Assembly (NCBI RefSeq): GCF_023078275.1
Contig: NC_062995.1
Span: 11,730,917 to 11,794,916 of the forward strand
DNA length: 64,000 bases
Reading direction: 5' to 3'
Origin: Leguminivora glycinivorella
Lineage: Eukaryota; Arthropoda; Insecta; Lepidoptera; Tortricidae
The notes under the pieces are model-generated. The model was not told where the DNA came from and did not search any database. It was given only the letters and a program-made list of their open reading frames with translations. The stretch's first letter is position 1, and each line of letters starts with the position of its first letter. A program made the position numbers and the translations under genes. Shown here piece after piece: positions 1-9,942 of the stretch.

Positions 1-37
1 ATCGCAAGTGGTCCTGCGCAAACATATAAATAAATAA

Positions 38-495
38 ATCCATATTAATACTATAAATGGGAAAGACGACCGGTCTGGCGCAGTCGGTAGTGACCCTGCC
101 TGCTGCGCCGCGGTCCCGGGTTCGAATCCCGGTAAGGGCATTTATTTGTGTGACGAGCACAGATATTTGTTCCTGAGTCATGGATGTTTTCTATGTATAT
201 AAGTGTTTATATATTATATATATCGTTGTCTGGGTACCCACAACACAAGCCTTCTTGAGCTTACCGTGGGCCTCGGTCATGGTCAATCTGTGTAAGAATG
301 TTCTATAATATTTATTTATTTATTTTATTTAAAGTGTGTGAGTGTGTGTCTGTTTGTTTGTCCGTCTTTCACGGCAAAACGGAGCGACGAATTGACGTGA
401 TTTTTTAAGTGGATATTGTTGAAGGGATGGAGAGTGACATAGGCTACTTTTTGTTTCTTTCTAACGCGAGCGAAGCAGCGGGCAGAAGCTAGTAA
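38..495 (-). repeat. Dispersed 'CCGCGGCTTCGC' repeat, split by a SINE
   Basis: The two halves (about 38-65 and 326-495) match in order the uninterrupted copies at 50436-50615 and 61167-61352. The conserved run goes from a 'CCCATTTATAATATTAGTA' end to a 'GCGAGCGAAGC..CGGG' end. The copy here is inverted relative to those and is broken by a SINE. No coding capacity is seen. The family recurs in this window and is of a type common in lepidopteran DNA; its transposon class is unclear. Confidence 0.75.
66..325 (+). mobile_element. tRNA-headed SINE, copy 1
   Basis: A tRNA-like head carries a Pol III A box (TGGCGCAGTCGG, from 76) and B box (GGTTCGAATCC, from 119). A shared body ('GAGCACAGATATTTGTTCCTGA') and an AT-rich tail of ATTTATTT units follow. 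Copies of the same family lie at 495-756, 1292-1476 plus 10196-10262, 14418-14655 and 28251-28482. It interrupts the dispersed repeat around it, so it inserted later. Confidence 0.85.
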
Positions 496-756
496 TAAAT
501 AAATATTGGGACACCTTACACAGATCAACTTAGCCCCAAACTAAGCAAAGCTTGTACTGTGGGTGCTAAGCGACGATATACATACTTAAACAGATAAATA
601 CCTACATACTTATTATATACATAGAAAACATCCATGACTCAGAAACAAATATCTGTGCTCATCACACAAATAAATGCCCTTACCGGGATTCGAACCCAGG
701 ACTGCGGCTTAGCAGGCAGAGTCACTACCGAGTACCGACTGAGCCAGACCGGTTCA
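495..756 (-). mobile_element. tRNA-headed SINE, copy 2
   Basis: This is the reverse complement of the SINE at 66-325: the tail is near 495 and the tRNA-like head ends near 754. The B box is intact (GGATTCGAACCC orientation, 686-697). The A-box region carries a small insertion ('GAGTACCGACTGAG'), so it is older than copy 3. The body contains the 'CTTAGCCCCAAACTAAG' segment also present in copies 4 and 5. Confidence 0.8.
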
Positions 757-774
757 CAACAATGAGTCCACAGA

Positions 775-897
775 AACAAGTTCATCTATTTGTGTGGCGG
801 CCGAGCGTGTTAGATTTTGTACTTGCCTGTGATTTTAAATATGTCTCAGGCCCTTGAGTGTTCATAATTTTTATTTTGTTGCATTTTAATATCACGC
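775..897 (+). repeat. Dispersed repeat unit shared with 28795-28925
   Basis: The segment aligns with 28795-28925 over about 120 bp ('GGCCGAGCGTGT', 'TGTCTCAGGC', 'TTGTTCATAATTTTT' in order) with scattered differences. Here it is followed directly by the non-LTR relic, so it may be an upstream or untranslated part of that element. No coding signal is seen. Confidence 0.5.
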
Positions 898-1119
898 ACT
901 TCGTTCTACCATCGGACTCTTAGACGCACGGCCGGTCTCCATCCTTACTTGGCGGATATTCCACGAATCCGCACGAAGCGCTTTGCTTCTTCTTTTCTTA
1001 TGCGCACTGCCAAGGAGTGGAATTCCTTGCCGGCGGCTATATTTCCGAGCTCATATAACCCGGCAACCTTCAAATCAAGAGTGAACAGGCATCTTCTGGG
1101 CGATCTCACTCCATCGTAG
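893..1119 (+). pseudogene. Relic C-terminus of a non-LTR retrotransposon ORF2
   Basis: The frame ending at the TAG at 1117-1119 reads a tail containing RTAGLHPYLADIPRIRTKRF, then RTAKEWNSLPAAIFP and FKSRVNRHLLG. An 'R(T)A..WNSLP..(V/I)FP...FK..V...L' pattern is typical of the extreme C-terminus of Jockey/CR1-type reverse-transcriptase proteins. Only about 75 codons remain and there is no RT core upstream, so this is a 5'-truncated copy. The following 150 bp (to about 1280) resemble 21812-21903 and probably belong to its 3' UTR. Confidence 0.65.
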
Positions 1120-1291
1120 GCCACGTCTGTGCCTTTGGCTAGTCTGTAGCCAAGAAAAAAATGTTTCTTTTATTTGCGCGGGAATACTTATCTTTTGTTC
1201 GTTTTTATAGCCGATAGCTCATAGTTTACTAGCTGTGGAACCAGTGCCTTAAGAGTTGGTGTGGTAGATAACTATAATTACATATTGACTG

Positions 1292-1476
1292 ACGACCGGT
1301 CTGGCGCAGTCGGTAGTGACCCTGCCTGCTGCGCCGCGGTCTCGGGTTCGAATCCCGGTAAGGGCATTTATTTGTGTGATGAGCACAGATATTTGTTCCT
1401 GAGTCGTGGATGTTTTCTATGTATATAAGTATTTACATATTATATATATCGTTGTGTGAGTACCCACAACTCAAGC
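1292..1476 (+). mobile_element. tRNA-headed SINE copy 3, left part (split by BEL-1)
   Basis: The head and body match copy 1 closely (A box TGGCGCAGTCGG, B box GGTTCGAATCCC). The copy stops at 1476 in 'CCCACAACTCAAGC', exactly where the BEL-1 LTR begins. The missing 3' part resumes at 10196. This is direct evidence of nested insertion. Confidence 0.9.
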
Positions 1477-1729
1477 TGTACGAGCCGTACACCTTAGATG
1501 ATATGATTCTTGATGGTTGATTGTAGTCTTGATAGAAACACTGATTTTGATACACTTATAAATTTATTGATAACCAAGGTATTTTGAGTACTAGCTAGGA
1601 GCACGTATAAACGTAAACTAATGCATAAATCGATGTATGGCGTAATCGCAAATACAGCAATTAAAATAAAGTCATAATTATATTAATTTTAATGCTGACG
1701 CGAGAAATGTGCGATGCTTGCATTGTACA
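1477..1729 (-). repeat. BEL-1 3' LTR
   Basis: 253 bp, identical base for base by eye to 9943-10195. It has TG...CA ends and an AATAAA motif on the element strand (complement of TTTATT at 1563-1568) that could direct polyadenylation. Just inside it, on the element strand, is a weak purine-rich stretch (GGCCGGGAATA) where the polypurine tract should lie. Confidence 0.95.
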
Positions 1730-1861
1730 TATTCCCGGCCAAGAGATGAGAGATTGATAAAAGATGCTGATACATTATTCTTATATAAATCTGATCATTA
1801 CAGTGAAATGAATTGAAATATTAGAATCAAACAAATGAAATAGAATTTAAGTTGCAAGGAA

Positions 1862-4800
1862 TTATTTGATTGAAGTAAATCCCCTAAACATAGAAATGTT
1901 TGTAGAGTTAAGCGCAGTCGCCGCGACGCGATGATCTTGTCTCTCAGGGGGTTGTCCATTGTGGTGGTGCTCGGTCGCTGATGGGATAGAGCTGCGCGAT
2001 GTGATGGACATCGAGGTTAGTCTGCGGCCGCTCTCCCGGGGGGCGGCGGCGGCGAACGGAGGGGTGAGGCGCGCGACGAGTTGCCGTCGACGAATGTAGC
2101 GGCGCACGTACAGCACTGCTAATACTGCGACAATGCCCATGACCACGTAGATTACTGTGTAATGATGAATGTCGTGGTAGTTGATTCTGTCTGATAGGGC
2201 TCCCTCGTTCTTCATATGTTCAATTTGATCTCTGATAACCTTGAAATATTTGTCGTTGTTTTCAAGAGCTGTTGATTCGCCTTGCAAGACTGGTACTGTT
2301 AGGTTTATAACGTTGTTGATGGAAGGCACGTCGAACTTAACAACGTTTGATTGTGTTTTGATTTCGTTCGAGAGTTTCTTCTGGGGAAATATCGTAAAGA
2401 CGTCTCCATTCAACACGCACTCTGTTCGAAGGGTTATGATTCCTGCCTTGTTCAAATGCTCAGCCTTGACCTCCTGTCCGCATATGATTCTCGCAGTACA
2501 TTCGTCACAACAAAAGTATAGGTATGTATTCATAGTGCTTAGTTCCGTCCATATGTTTCGACAAGTGTCAGAGTCAGCTGAACACTCGTTCGACATTTGA
2601 TCGGCGATGCAGAGGTGTGAGTCAGACTTTAGTTGATAAATTGGACCTTGTAGCGTACAAATGAGAGTATATGAATCGTAGTGCGAGCATTTATTTACAG
2701 TTTCATCCAACATAGGTATATACGATTCTTTTTTGATGTTTATAGCCACTTGTTTTGCTATGGGTCGTATTTTGATCATATTTTTTCCAACTTGACGTGG
2801 GATTGATATTAATCTGAAGAGTTCATACACATCTTGAAAAACTAAGGGAATCTTGATTTCGAAGATAAGGTACTGACGGGTCATTCTTGTTCGCACTTTC
2901 ATTAATTGATATAGTTTGTGTAGATCTGTGTTGATGTTCTCGCAGGGTAGAGTCAAATCCTTTGGCATCTGCCCGGCTATGATGTTCAGCTCATCTTTCA
3001 ACTGTTGTGGTGTCAAGAGATGCACGTTAAATTTGCCATAAATAACGTTAGCAATGGTGTCCAATAAAGTGTCTTGTATGCTCTTCAGGTTCACGAGTAT
3101 GTTGTTAGCGATGATTGATGATACGGTGATTTCATTTATGTGGGTTGATTCTTGCTTTTCAGTTGCCTGCTTGTTAAGGCTCTTCTCGATGTTGTTTATG
3201 TGTTGATTGAACGTTTTGTGCTGATTTTGCATTGATGTTTCAACTCTTTTCAGTAAGTTAGCTTCCGCCTCGATAACCGAAGTTTGATTCCTCCATAATT
3301 GTGCTAAATGTTTCTCATTAGCTCTGGTCAGGTCGATGTCCTTCTGATATTGTTCGGCAAACTGTTCATCGAGCACGCCGAACAGGCTGTGAGCGACGTT
3401 ACCGACGCCGTTGAAGAAGGCCCTTCTCTGTCGTGGGGACTCGACGCGTTGACCGAGTAGCATGCTGTCGTAGTATTTTAGTTCCGAAAAGGCGTGGCGC
3501 AGTTGAGTTAGGACGATGTTGCACTGTTGTTTATTTTCGAGGGCGTGACACATATTTTCCAAGTGTCTGATGTATTTGGAAAATAGTTCTGATCCTTCCC
3601 AGTACGGATTGATGTCATAATAAACTATAAGTTTCCACTCGTCTCGGGCCAGCTTCATGTTCGTTATTTTATCAAAATAAATGCCTTGTCCCTCTTTGAA
3701 ATGTGACACGCTATGATTGCATTGTGCCGGTGATATAATTAACATAAACAGCATAAGCGCCATAGTGATGTAATTGATGAGTTTTGATCTTGTTTTCCTT
3801 TGTTTTGTTTGTTTTGCTGGGGGCGCGACCGACGAGGGCAACGTGTCTTCTTTCTGTACTTCTTTGGTTGATGATGATGATTCGTTTTCTGATACTGGCA
3901 GTTTAGACAGTTTGATAATGGGCCTTTTGATTATTGAATTTTTTGTCTTCACTGAGGCGACACGGACAAGTCCATCCTTTCCTTCGTGGACTTCTGATAC
4001 CCTGCCAAGGGCCCACTTGCCAGCAGGTAAGTTTGCGTCGTGGATGATTACGACGTCGCCGATCTCAATGTTTGGCTTGAGTTGTGTCCATTTACAGCGT
4101 GATTGTAGCTGACACAGGTATTCAGTTTGCCATTTCTTCCATATATCTTGGAATATTTTCTGTGTTAGGCGCCACCGAGTGCGTTCGTCCCTTTCTGTTT
4201 CAACGATGTGGAGAGTCGGCCCGCTCGATAAAAAGTGTGCCGGCGTGATGTAATCCAAATCGTCAGGGTCTTCGGTCAATGCGCACAGGGGACGTGCGTT
4301 TAAACAACCTTCTATCTGTGCCAATAGAGTCGAAAATTCTTCGAAGGTTAGATGTTGTTCTCCCAGCACTCGGTGAAGATGATGTTTGAGACTCTTCACC
4401 GCTGATTCCCACAGGCCTCCTGCGCTGGGCCAAGAAGGAGCGTTGAAGTGCCAGCTGATGTTCATATCGCTGATGGCGTTGAAGAATGATTCATCAAGCG
4501 AAGCAGTGATCTCTTCATATTCTCTTCTGATTGCTTTGTTGGCTTTAGTAAAATTTGTGCCATTGTCACTGAAGATGTGACGTGGTGCTCCACGCCGGGC
4601 GGACATCCTCCGTAGAGCGGCCAGAAATGATTCCGAGCTTAGGTCTGAAACTAGCTCTAAGTGCACTGCCTTTGTCGCCATGCAAACAAACACAGCAATG
4701 TAGCCTTTAGTCGTTTTGATGCCGCGACCTTTGCTTGCCTTCACTGATACGTATCCCGTATAGTCAACACCGGTGTTAAAAAACGGCCTTGATGGATTTG

Positions 4801-7800
4801 ATCTCGACTCAGGTAAGTCTCCCATGAGTTGTGATTGCTTTGGGGGTTTCTGCTTGAGGCATGTTATGCAACGACGGAGGCGATTTTTTGTAGCTCTATT
4901 ACCTCCTATGATCCAGACTGATTCTCTTAGCTTCGAGTGAGTGAGTTTGGCAGTTCCGTGCAAAGTAGCTTTATGTGCTTGATCTATAAGCAACTCGGTC
5001 AAACGACCTCTATGTGGAATGATAAGAGGATGCTTCATTTCCCAGCTGATGTGTGCGTTGTGAAGGCGTCCTCGAACGCGTAGCATTCCATTTTGATCCA
5101 GGAAAGGTCTTAATTTCACAATATTGCTTTTTAAATGCACTGATTGATTTGTTTTCAAATTTATTATTTCATTTGAAAACTCTCTTTCTTGCACGTACTT
5201 GATGATTCTATTTTTAGCTGTGTTTAACTCGTCAGCTGTTAGGTAACTCGAGCTTTGCTGACGCCGCGAAGCCACTCGTAGTATCCAGGCGAGTACGCGG
5301 GTGCAATGAGTCATGTTGCTATGCTTACATATTAATTCATTGATAATATCGCCGTCTGTTTGTTGACATGTTACCGCGTGGCTTTGTTTTGATATTTTAA
5401 CCTCTTGATCCGTAGTGAACGTGGGCCTTTCTTGATTTTCACTGTATGATGACAGCCAGTTTGGTCCATTCCACCAAAGATGGTGTTTTAATAACTGCTG
5501 GGCCGTGATTCCGCGACTAGCGCAGTCGGCCGGGTTTTCTTCGGACTTGACGTAGTTCCAACAAGTCGGTGGTATGATTTTTGTAATTTTCGTAACTCGG
5601 TTAGCTATAAATGGCTTCCACTTGCTAGGTTCGCCGTTTAGCCAGCCCAAAACTGCTGTACTGTCAGACCAGCAGACCATTTTGATTTGGTTTTCTGACA
5701 GAGATAGCTTGACCTTCTCCATGAGGGCTGATAGAAGTAGAGCTGAACACAGTTCTAGTCTCGGCAAGGACACAGCTTTTTTCGACGGTACAAGTCTTGA
5801 TTTTGCTGCTATCAGTACCGGCGGCGGCGGCGTTGCTTTTTTGTCGTCGGTGGAGATAACACGGCAGTAGATTGCGCATGCGTATGCTTTAGTTGATGAG
5901 TCACAATAACCGTGTAGTTCGATTTCTTGATTCTTGCAGGTATTTAGCCAACGCGGGATTTTGATATCTTTGATAACTTGGAGGTCTTGTGAAATTGTGA
6001 ACCATTCTTTCTTGATATTTTGGGGTATTTGATCGTTCCATCCGATGTCATTTGATATGACATTTTGAAACAGTAACTTCAGTTTCGTGGTTACTGGTGA
6101 CAGCCATCCCAGAGGGTCAAATACTTGTGCTATATTCGACAGCAACTCTCTCTTCGTCATTGTGATTGATGTTTGAGTTGGGAGTGGTGCAATTTTTAGT
6201 TGGAAACTGAATACATCTTCCTGAGGATGCCAGCGTAGACCCAGCGTTTTCGTTGTTTCTTGATCTTTAAATTCGAACGTTTCTTGCTGATCTTGAGTCT
6301 TACTAGCTCCTTGCAGTAGTTCGGGCGTGTTTGATGCCCATTTGCGAAGATTAAATCCTCCTGATTTTAATAAATTGATCAGATCTTGTTTCATTTTCTT
6401 CGCTGATTCGAGATCGTGACAGCCGTGTAGCAGGTCATCCATGTAAAAACTCTCTTCAACGACTTTAGCCGCTTGAGGATAGTTGTGGCGTTCGTCGTTA
6501 GCCAGCTGTCTTAAAGTCATCATAGCTAACCATGGAGCAGCCTTGGTGCCATATGTTGTTGTTGTTAGAGCGTATTCACGGAACCTTTGATGTTCATTGT
6601 CTCTCCATATGATTTTCTGATATTTTTGATCTTGAATGTTCATACCAATCATTCTAAACATTTTTTCAATGTCTGCCACGTACGCCACCTTATATTGTCT
6701 CCACTTGATGATGAGTGACAATAAGTCGTGTTGTAAATTGGGTCCGCTGTACATGATGTCGTTCAGACTTGTCCCATTTGACGTTTTGGCAGACGCATTG
6801 AAGACCACCCTATGAGATGTAGTTGCTGACTCAGGTCTTTTCACGCAATGATGTGGCAAAAAGCACTCCTGTGTCGAGTTGGATGGCCCGTCGACTTCGT
6901 CTGTACATTCGCGCATGTGGCCTAAACTAATGTATTCTTGTATAAACTTCTTGTACTCCTTTTCGATATTTTGATCCTTTCGAAACTTCATCTCGAGTTG
7001 CCTGAACTGTGCTATGGCTATGTTCTTTGAGTATCCAAGCGCGTCTTCCTTATCTGGCTTCAACGGCAACCGAACGACATATCTTCCGTCCTCTTGTCGA
7101 AAAGTAGTTTCGCGGTAGAAGTCTACACAATGTTGATCTTCTGATGACAAATTTGATGTTTCATTGATGTCTTCAATGGTCCAAAAGCGCGAGATATCAC
7201 TCATGTTGTTGACGATGGTGCAGCATTGTTGATACGATGGCAATGGGACCTTTCCGTTAATGATATACCCGAGTTTCGTTTTCTGAGCTACGGGGAGGTC
7301 ATCGTCTTTTACTATGGTTCCATTTTGGACGAATTTGGCGTAGATTTCTGTTCCTAATATGATATCAATCTGTCGGCTGATGTTGTAATCTGGATCTGCC
7401 AGTGGTAGTCCTCTTAAATATGACAAATCGGGCTTGACGAAGGTTTGATTCGGCAGTGGCAGAGTGAGTTTATTCATGATAAATAACTCGGCGTCAAATT
7501 GAAAGTCACAATGCAGTGATGACAAAGTGACGTTTATAACGCCGTTACAGGAGTTTCCATTAATTCCCAGGCCGTACATAGTGTCATCACAGCTTTCCCG
7601 GGGTATTTGGAGAAGTTGAGCCGCAGCCTCCGTGATCAATGACATCTGTGCTCCAGGATCAATAAACGCCCTCAAAGTGTGATACTTTCCATCTACTGCC
7701 CTTACTTTGATGAGGGCGGTAGGTAATAAAACTTCTATATTTTTTCTACATTCTTGCGTAATACTTGCAACAGTTTTGCGCTTATTAAGTGGATCGGAAG

Positions 7801-9553
7801 TCTCTTGTTTCTGACTGTAGGCATCATGCACGAGCGTGTTATGTCGTTCATGACACGTGCGGCATCGACTCGTTGAAAAACATTCCTTATCGTAATGATT
7901 ATAAAGGCAATTTTTGCATAGATTCAATCTTGCAATAGTGCTTCGTTTGCTTTCTGGTCTTGCACTTTGAAATGTTTCGCAATTAAATATGCCATGATTT
8001 TTATTACAAACCGGGCAATGTTTTCTTTGATAATAACTTGATTTAACATCATTTGATTTATTTTGTGATAATGATGAATCTTTTATGCCCATAAATGATT
8101 TGTAATAAGGTTTTCTTGGTGCTTCTGATTGATGAGATGTTTTTGGTGTATCCAACTTGCGGCGGCTCGCTTCATATGATGTAAATTTCATTTCTAGAAA
8201 ATCTAGGAAGTCCTTTAAGGTCGGCAAGTCACGTGGGTTCTTCAATGATTCGACGTACTCCGTATGACTTTCCGGGTCCAATTTTTGTGATAGAATATGG
8301 ACGATAAGGGGATCCCATGACACGATGTCCACGCCTAGGTTCCTGATGGCGTTTAGGCACTCGTTGGTGGTGTCATGTAGGCGCTTGATTTGTTGATATG
8401 ATTGTTGTTGCATTGTTGATAGCGAAAGCAGGTTGTTGAGGTGTGCGGTGAAAATTAGTTTCGTGTTGTTGTACCTGTGATTTAGGATATCCCAACAGGT
8501 TTCATAGTTTTCTGAGCTGATGTTCAGATGTTGAATGAGTTTTTCAGCTTCACCTTTAACCTTATTTTTCAAAAATTGCATCTTCTGTGCATTAGACATC
8601 GAGCGGTTTTGGTGTATGGCTTCATTAAATAAATCCTTGAATGAAACCCACTGTTGATAGTTTCCACTAAAGGGTGGGATGTCCATGACGGGGGTTGATT
8701 TTTCACGGTGGACCATGGACCATATTTTGGAATTGATAGATTTTTTCATATCTTGGAATTTCTTCTCATATTTGCAAAACGTTTGATTATAAGTTTCGTC
8801 GTTTTCGAAAAGTTCACTGTCGATGTCCCAGTGAAGAGTGTCAATAGTTGTCCAACGAGACTGAACTGATTTAAGTAAATCTTCCAATTCCCACTTTTCA
8901 TTTACTGTGGAGAGGTCGATGTAGTGTAGAGTACGTGCGAAGGCCTTGAAGTTGCTCTGTTGCTTTCTCATGTTTTCTGACAACTTGGCAGCATCGACGC
9001 TTGGTTTTTCGGTGATATTGAAAATAGGTGCAATTGCGAAAGCAGAATTGATTGTAGCCTGGGTGGCCGACCTTTCTTGATCTACAGATTGATGGGTAGG
9101 GACGGCGCGGCTTTGAAAATCCGATGGCCCAGGTTGCTTTTCTTCATTTTTGGTTCTTTCTTCAGCCCAGTTGGGCATCTCTGACGAAGGGAGTGGTGAA
9201 CGTTCTGTTGGTTTCGGTGAAATTGGTCTCGGTCTCGGTGATAAGGCAGCCTTTTGAACTGTATCCAAATGATCAAGCAATACAGACCGAGCTGATTCGT
9301 AGAAGGATTTGGTTTTGATGTATGTTTTTTCGGCAAAAGGAGTGCAGTCCTCGTTCTGGAATTCTAATAACCTTGCATGATTGCTTTGAAACTCTTGCCA
9401 GAACCCGTCGAGGCCGGCCAACTTGTTATTGATGTTAGACATAGTCCGACGGCTTGGACTATCTTTCTTGTAGTTCTCAAATAGCCTGTTCATATTGGCC
9501 ATGAGCTGATTTTGATCACTGCAAATCGCTTCCATTTCCTTGTCTAAACTCAT
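1862..9553 (-). CDS. BEL-1 Gag-Protease-RT-RNase H-Integrase-Env polyprotein
   Basis: One 2563-codon frame. Rough residues: Gag 1-590 with the BEL-type region around 290-450 and Cys/His knuckles at 513-525 (CPVCNKNHGIFNC) and 546-572; A17-type aspartic protease near 629-640 (FIDPGAQMSL, so DPG rather than DTG/DSG); RT about 900-1110 with FYMDD at 1036-1040; RNase H about 1210-1345 (GYCDSS, PRLEL, WSDS, NPADCASRG); integrase about 1500-1890 with CITC and D-D-E residues in GVDYTG, FSDNGTNF and GGLWES. An Env-like part of about 640 residues follows: a hydrophobic leader near 1927-1945, a furin-type PRQRR at 2040-2044 followed by a hydrophobic fusion-peptide-like stretch, and a membrane anchor near 2466-2483 with a short cytoplasmic tail. 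The layout resembles baculovirus F/errantivirus Env. No break is visible. The ATG at 9553 matches the start of the homologous frame in BEL-2. Confidence 0.95.
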   Translation of the reverse strand: MSLDKEMEAICSDQNQLMANMNRLFENYKKDSPSRRTMSNINNKLAGLDGFWQEFQSNHARLLEFQNEDCTPFAEKTYIKTKSFYESARSVLLDHLDTVQKAALSPRPRPISPKPTERSPLPSSEMPNWAEERTKNEEKQPGPSDFQSRAVPTHQSVDQERSATQATINSAFAIAPIFNITEKPSVDAAKLSENMRKQQSNFKAFARTLHYIDLSTVNEKWELEDLLKSVQSRWTTIDTLHWDIDSELFENDETYNQTFCKYEKKFQDMKKSINSKIWSMVHREKSTPVMDIPPFSGNYQQWVSFKDLFNEAIHQNRSMSNAQKMQFLKNKVKGEAEKLIQHLNISSENYETCWDILNHRYNNTKLIFTAHLNNLLSLSTMQQQSYQQIKRLHDTTNECLNAIRNLGVDIVSWDPLIVHILSQKLDPESHTEYVESLKNPRDLPTLKDFLDFLEMKFTSYEASRRKLDTPKTSHQSEAPRKPYYKSFMGIKDSSLSQNKSNDVKSSYYQRKHCPVCNKNHGIFNCETFQSARPESKRSTIARLNLCKNCLYNHYDKECFSTSRCRTCHERHNTLVHDAYSQKQETSDPLNKRKTVASITQECRKNIEVLLPTALIKVRAVDGKYHTLRAFIDPGAQMSLITEAAAQLLQIPRESCDDTMYGLGINGNSCNGVINVTLSSLHCDFQFDAELFIMNKLTLPLPNQTFVKPDLSYLRGLPLADPDYNISRQIDIILGTEIYAKFVQNGTIVKDDDLPVAQKTKLGYIINGKVPLPSYQQCCTIVNNMSDISRFWTIEDINETSNLSSEDQHCVDFYRETTFRQEDGRYVVRLPLKPDKEDALGYSKNIAIAQFRQLEMKFRKDQNIEKEYKKFIQEYISLGHMRECTDEVDGPSNSTQECFLPHHCVKRPESATTSHRVVFNASAKTSNGTSLNDIMYSGPNLQHDLLSLIIKWRQYKVAYVADIEKMFRMIGMNIQDQKYQKIIWRDNEHQRFREYALTTTTYGTKAAPWLAMMTLRQLANDERHNYPQAAKVVEESFYMDDLLHGCHDLESAKKMKQDLINLLKSGGFNLRKWASNTPELLQGASKTQDQQETFEFKDQETTKTLGLRWHPQEDVFSFQLKIAPLPTQTSITMTKRELLSNIAQVFDPLGWLSPVTTKLKLLFQNVISNDIGWNDQIPQNIKKEWFTISQDLQVIKDIKIPRWLNTCKNQEIELHGYCDSSTKAYACAIYCRVISTDDKKATPPPPVLIAAKSRLVPSKKAVSLPRLELCSALLLSALMEKVKLSLSENQIKMVCWSDSTAVLGWLNGEPSKWKPFIANRVTKITKIIPPTCWNYVKSEENPADCASRGITAQQLLKHHLWWNGPNWLSSYSENQERPTFTTDQEVKISKQSHAVTCQQTDGDIINELICKHSNMTHCTRVLAWILRVASRRQQSSSYLTADELNTAKNRIIKYVQEREFSNEIINLKTNQSVHLKSNIVKLRPFLDQNGMLRVRGRLHNAHISWEMKHPLIIPHRGRLTELLIDQAHKATLHGTAKLTHSKLRESVWIIGGNRATKNRLRRCITCLKQKPPKQSQLMGDLPESRSNPSRPFFNTGVDYTGYVSVKASKGRGIKTTKGYIAVFVCMATKAVHLELVSDLSSESFLAALRRMSARRGAPRHIFSDNGTNFTKANKAIRREYEEITASLDESFFNAISDMNISWHFNAPSWPSAGGLWESAVKSLKHHLHRVLGEQHLTFEEFSTLLAQIEGCLNARPLCALTEDPDDLDYITPAHFLSSGPTLHIVETERDERTRWRLTQKIFQDIWKKWQTEYLCQLQSRCKWTQLKPNIEIGDVVIIHDANLPAGKWALGRVSEVHEGKDGLVRVASVKTKNSIIKRPIIKLSKLPVSENESSSSTKEVQKEDTLPSSVAPPAKQTKQRKTRSKLINYITMALMLFMLIISPAQCNHSVSHFKEGQGIYFDKITNMKLARDEWKLIVYYDINPYWEGSELFSKYIRHLENMCHALENKQQCNIVLTQLRHAFSELKYYDSMLLGQRVESPRQRRAFFNGVGNVAHSLFGVLDEQFAEQYQKDIDLTRANEKHLAQLWRNQTSVIEAEANLLKRVETSMQNQHKTFNQHINNIEKSLNKQATEKQESTHINEITVSSIIANNILVNLKSIQDTLLDTIANVIYGKFNVHLLTPQQLKDELNIIAGQMPKDLTLPCENINTDLHKLYQLMKVRTRMTRQYLIFEIKIPLVFQDVYELFRLISIPRQVGKNMIKIRPIAKQVAINIKKESYIPMLDETVNKCSHYDSYTLICTLQGPIYQLKSDSHLCIADQMSNECSADSDTCRNIWTELSTMNTYLYFCCDECTARIICGQEVKAEHLNKAGIITLRTECVLNGDVFTIFPQKKLSNEIKTQSNVVKFDVPSINNVINLTVPVLQGESTALENNDKYFKVIRDQIEHMKNEGALSDRINYHDIHHYTVIYVVMGIVAVLAVLYVRRYIRRRQLVARLTPPFAAAAPRESGRRLTSMSITSRSSIPSATEHHHNGQPPERQDHRVAATALNSTNISMFRGFTSIK

Positions 9554-9865
9554 CTTGATTTATTGATATGTAGTAGAGTAGATTGATAATTTGATAGTGA
9601 GTATTAATCAAAATATTTGACAATACTGTGGCCACTGATGTATGATATTGATATTGATTACCTTGGTTAACTGATTAAAAATTGATGATAATTTGATAAT
9701 AGCTGCAGCACTATAATGATGATTTTACAAGTTCGAGATTCCTCTTACTTGAATTGATGGTAGACGTCTTCTGTTGATCTTGATATCTTCGATGATGAAC
9801 TGATTTTTCTATGACAATGAATATAGTCAGGCTTTGATGATTCACTACGCCTGTTTCATCCGCAC

Positions 9866-9889
9866 GGTGAGACCCGCTTGTGGGAGGCC
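9866..9889 (-). promoter_or_regulatory. 24-nt leader block identical in both BEL elements
   Basis: On the element strand this block runs from GGCCTCCCAC to GGGTCTCACC. It is identical over all 24 nt to 40709-40732 in BEL-2, while the bases on either side differ. It lies 47 nt downstream of the primer-site start here and 64 nt in BEL-2, both ahead of gag. A cis-acting RNA role such as packaging or dimerisation is inference. Confidence 0.6.
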
Positions 9890-9925
9890 GATTGGACGAA
9901 ATCACTGTCACAGTCACTGATGGTT

Positions 9926-9936
9926 TCGAAGGACCA
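9926..9936 (-). other. BEL-1 primer-binding site, tRNA-Tyr type
   Basis: On the element strand, six bases after the 5' LTR, the sequence is TGGTCCTTCGA. This is complementary to the 3' end TCGAAGGACCA of animal tRNA-Tyr as I know it. BEL-2 has the same site extended by two bases. The match length is 11 nt; the primer identity is from memory. Confidence 0.65.
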
Positions 9937-9942
9937 TTAAGA

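Noticed and set aside
66..140. tRNA gene
   Set aside because: The head resembles a tRNA with A and B boxes, but identical flanking body and tail recur in five places: a SINE.
2241..5870. Several plus-strand frames across BEL-1
   Set aside because: All are shadows of the single minus-strand polyprotein, which carries the recognisable motifs.
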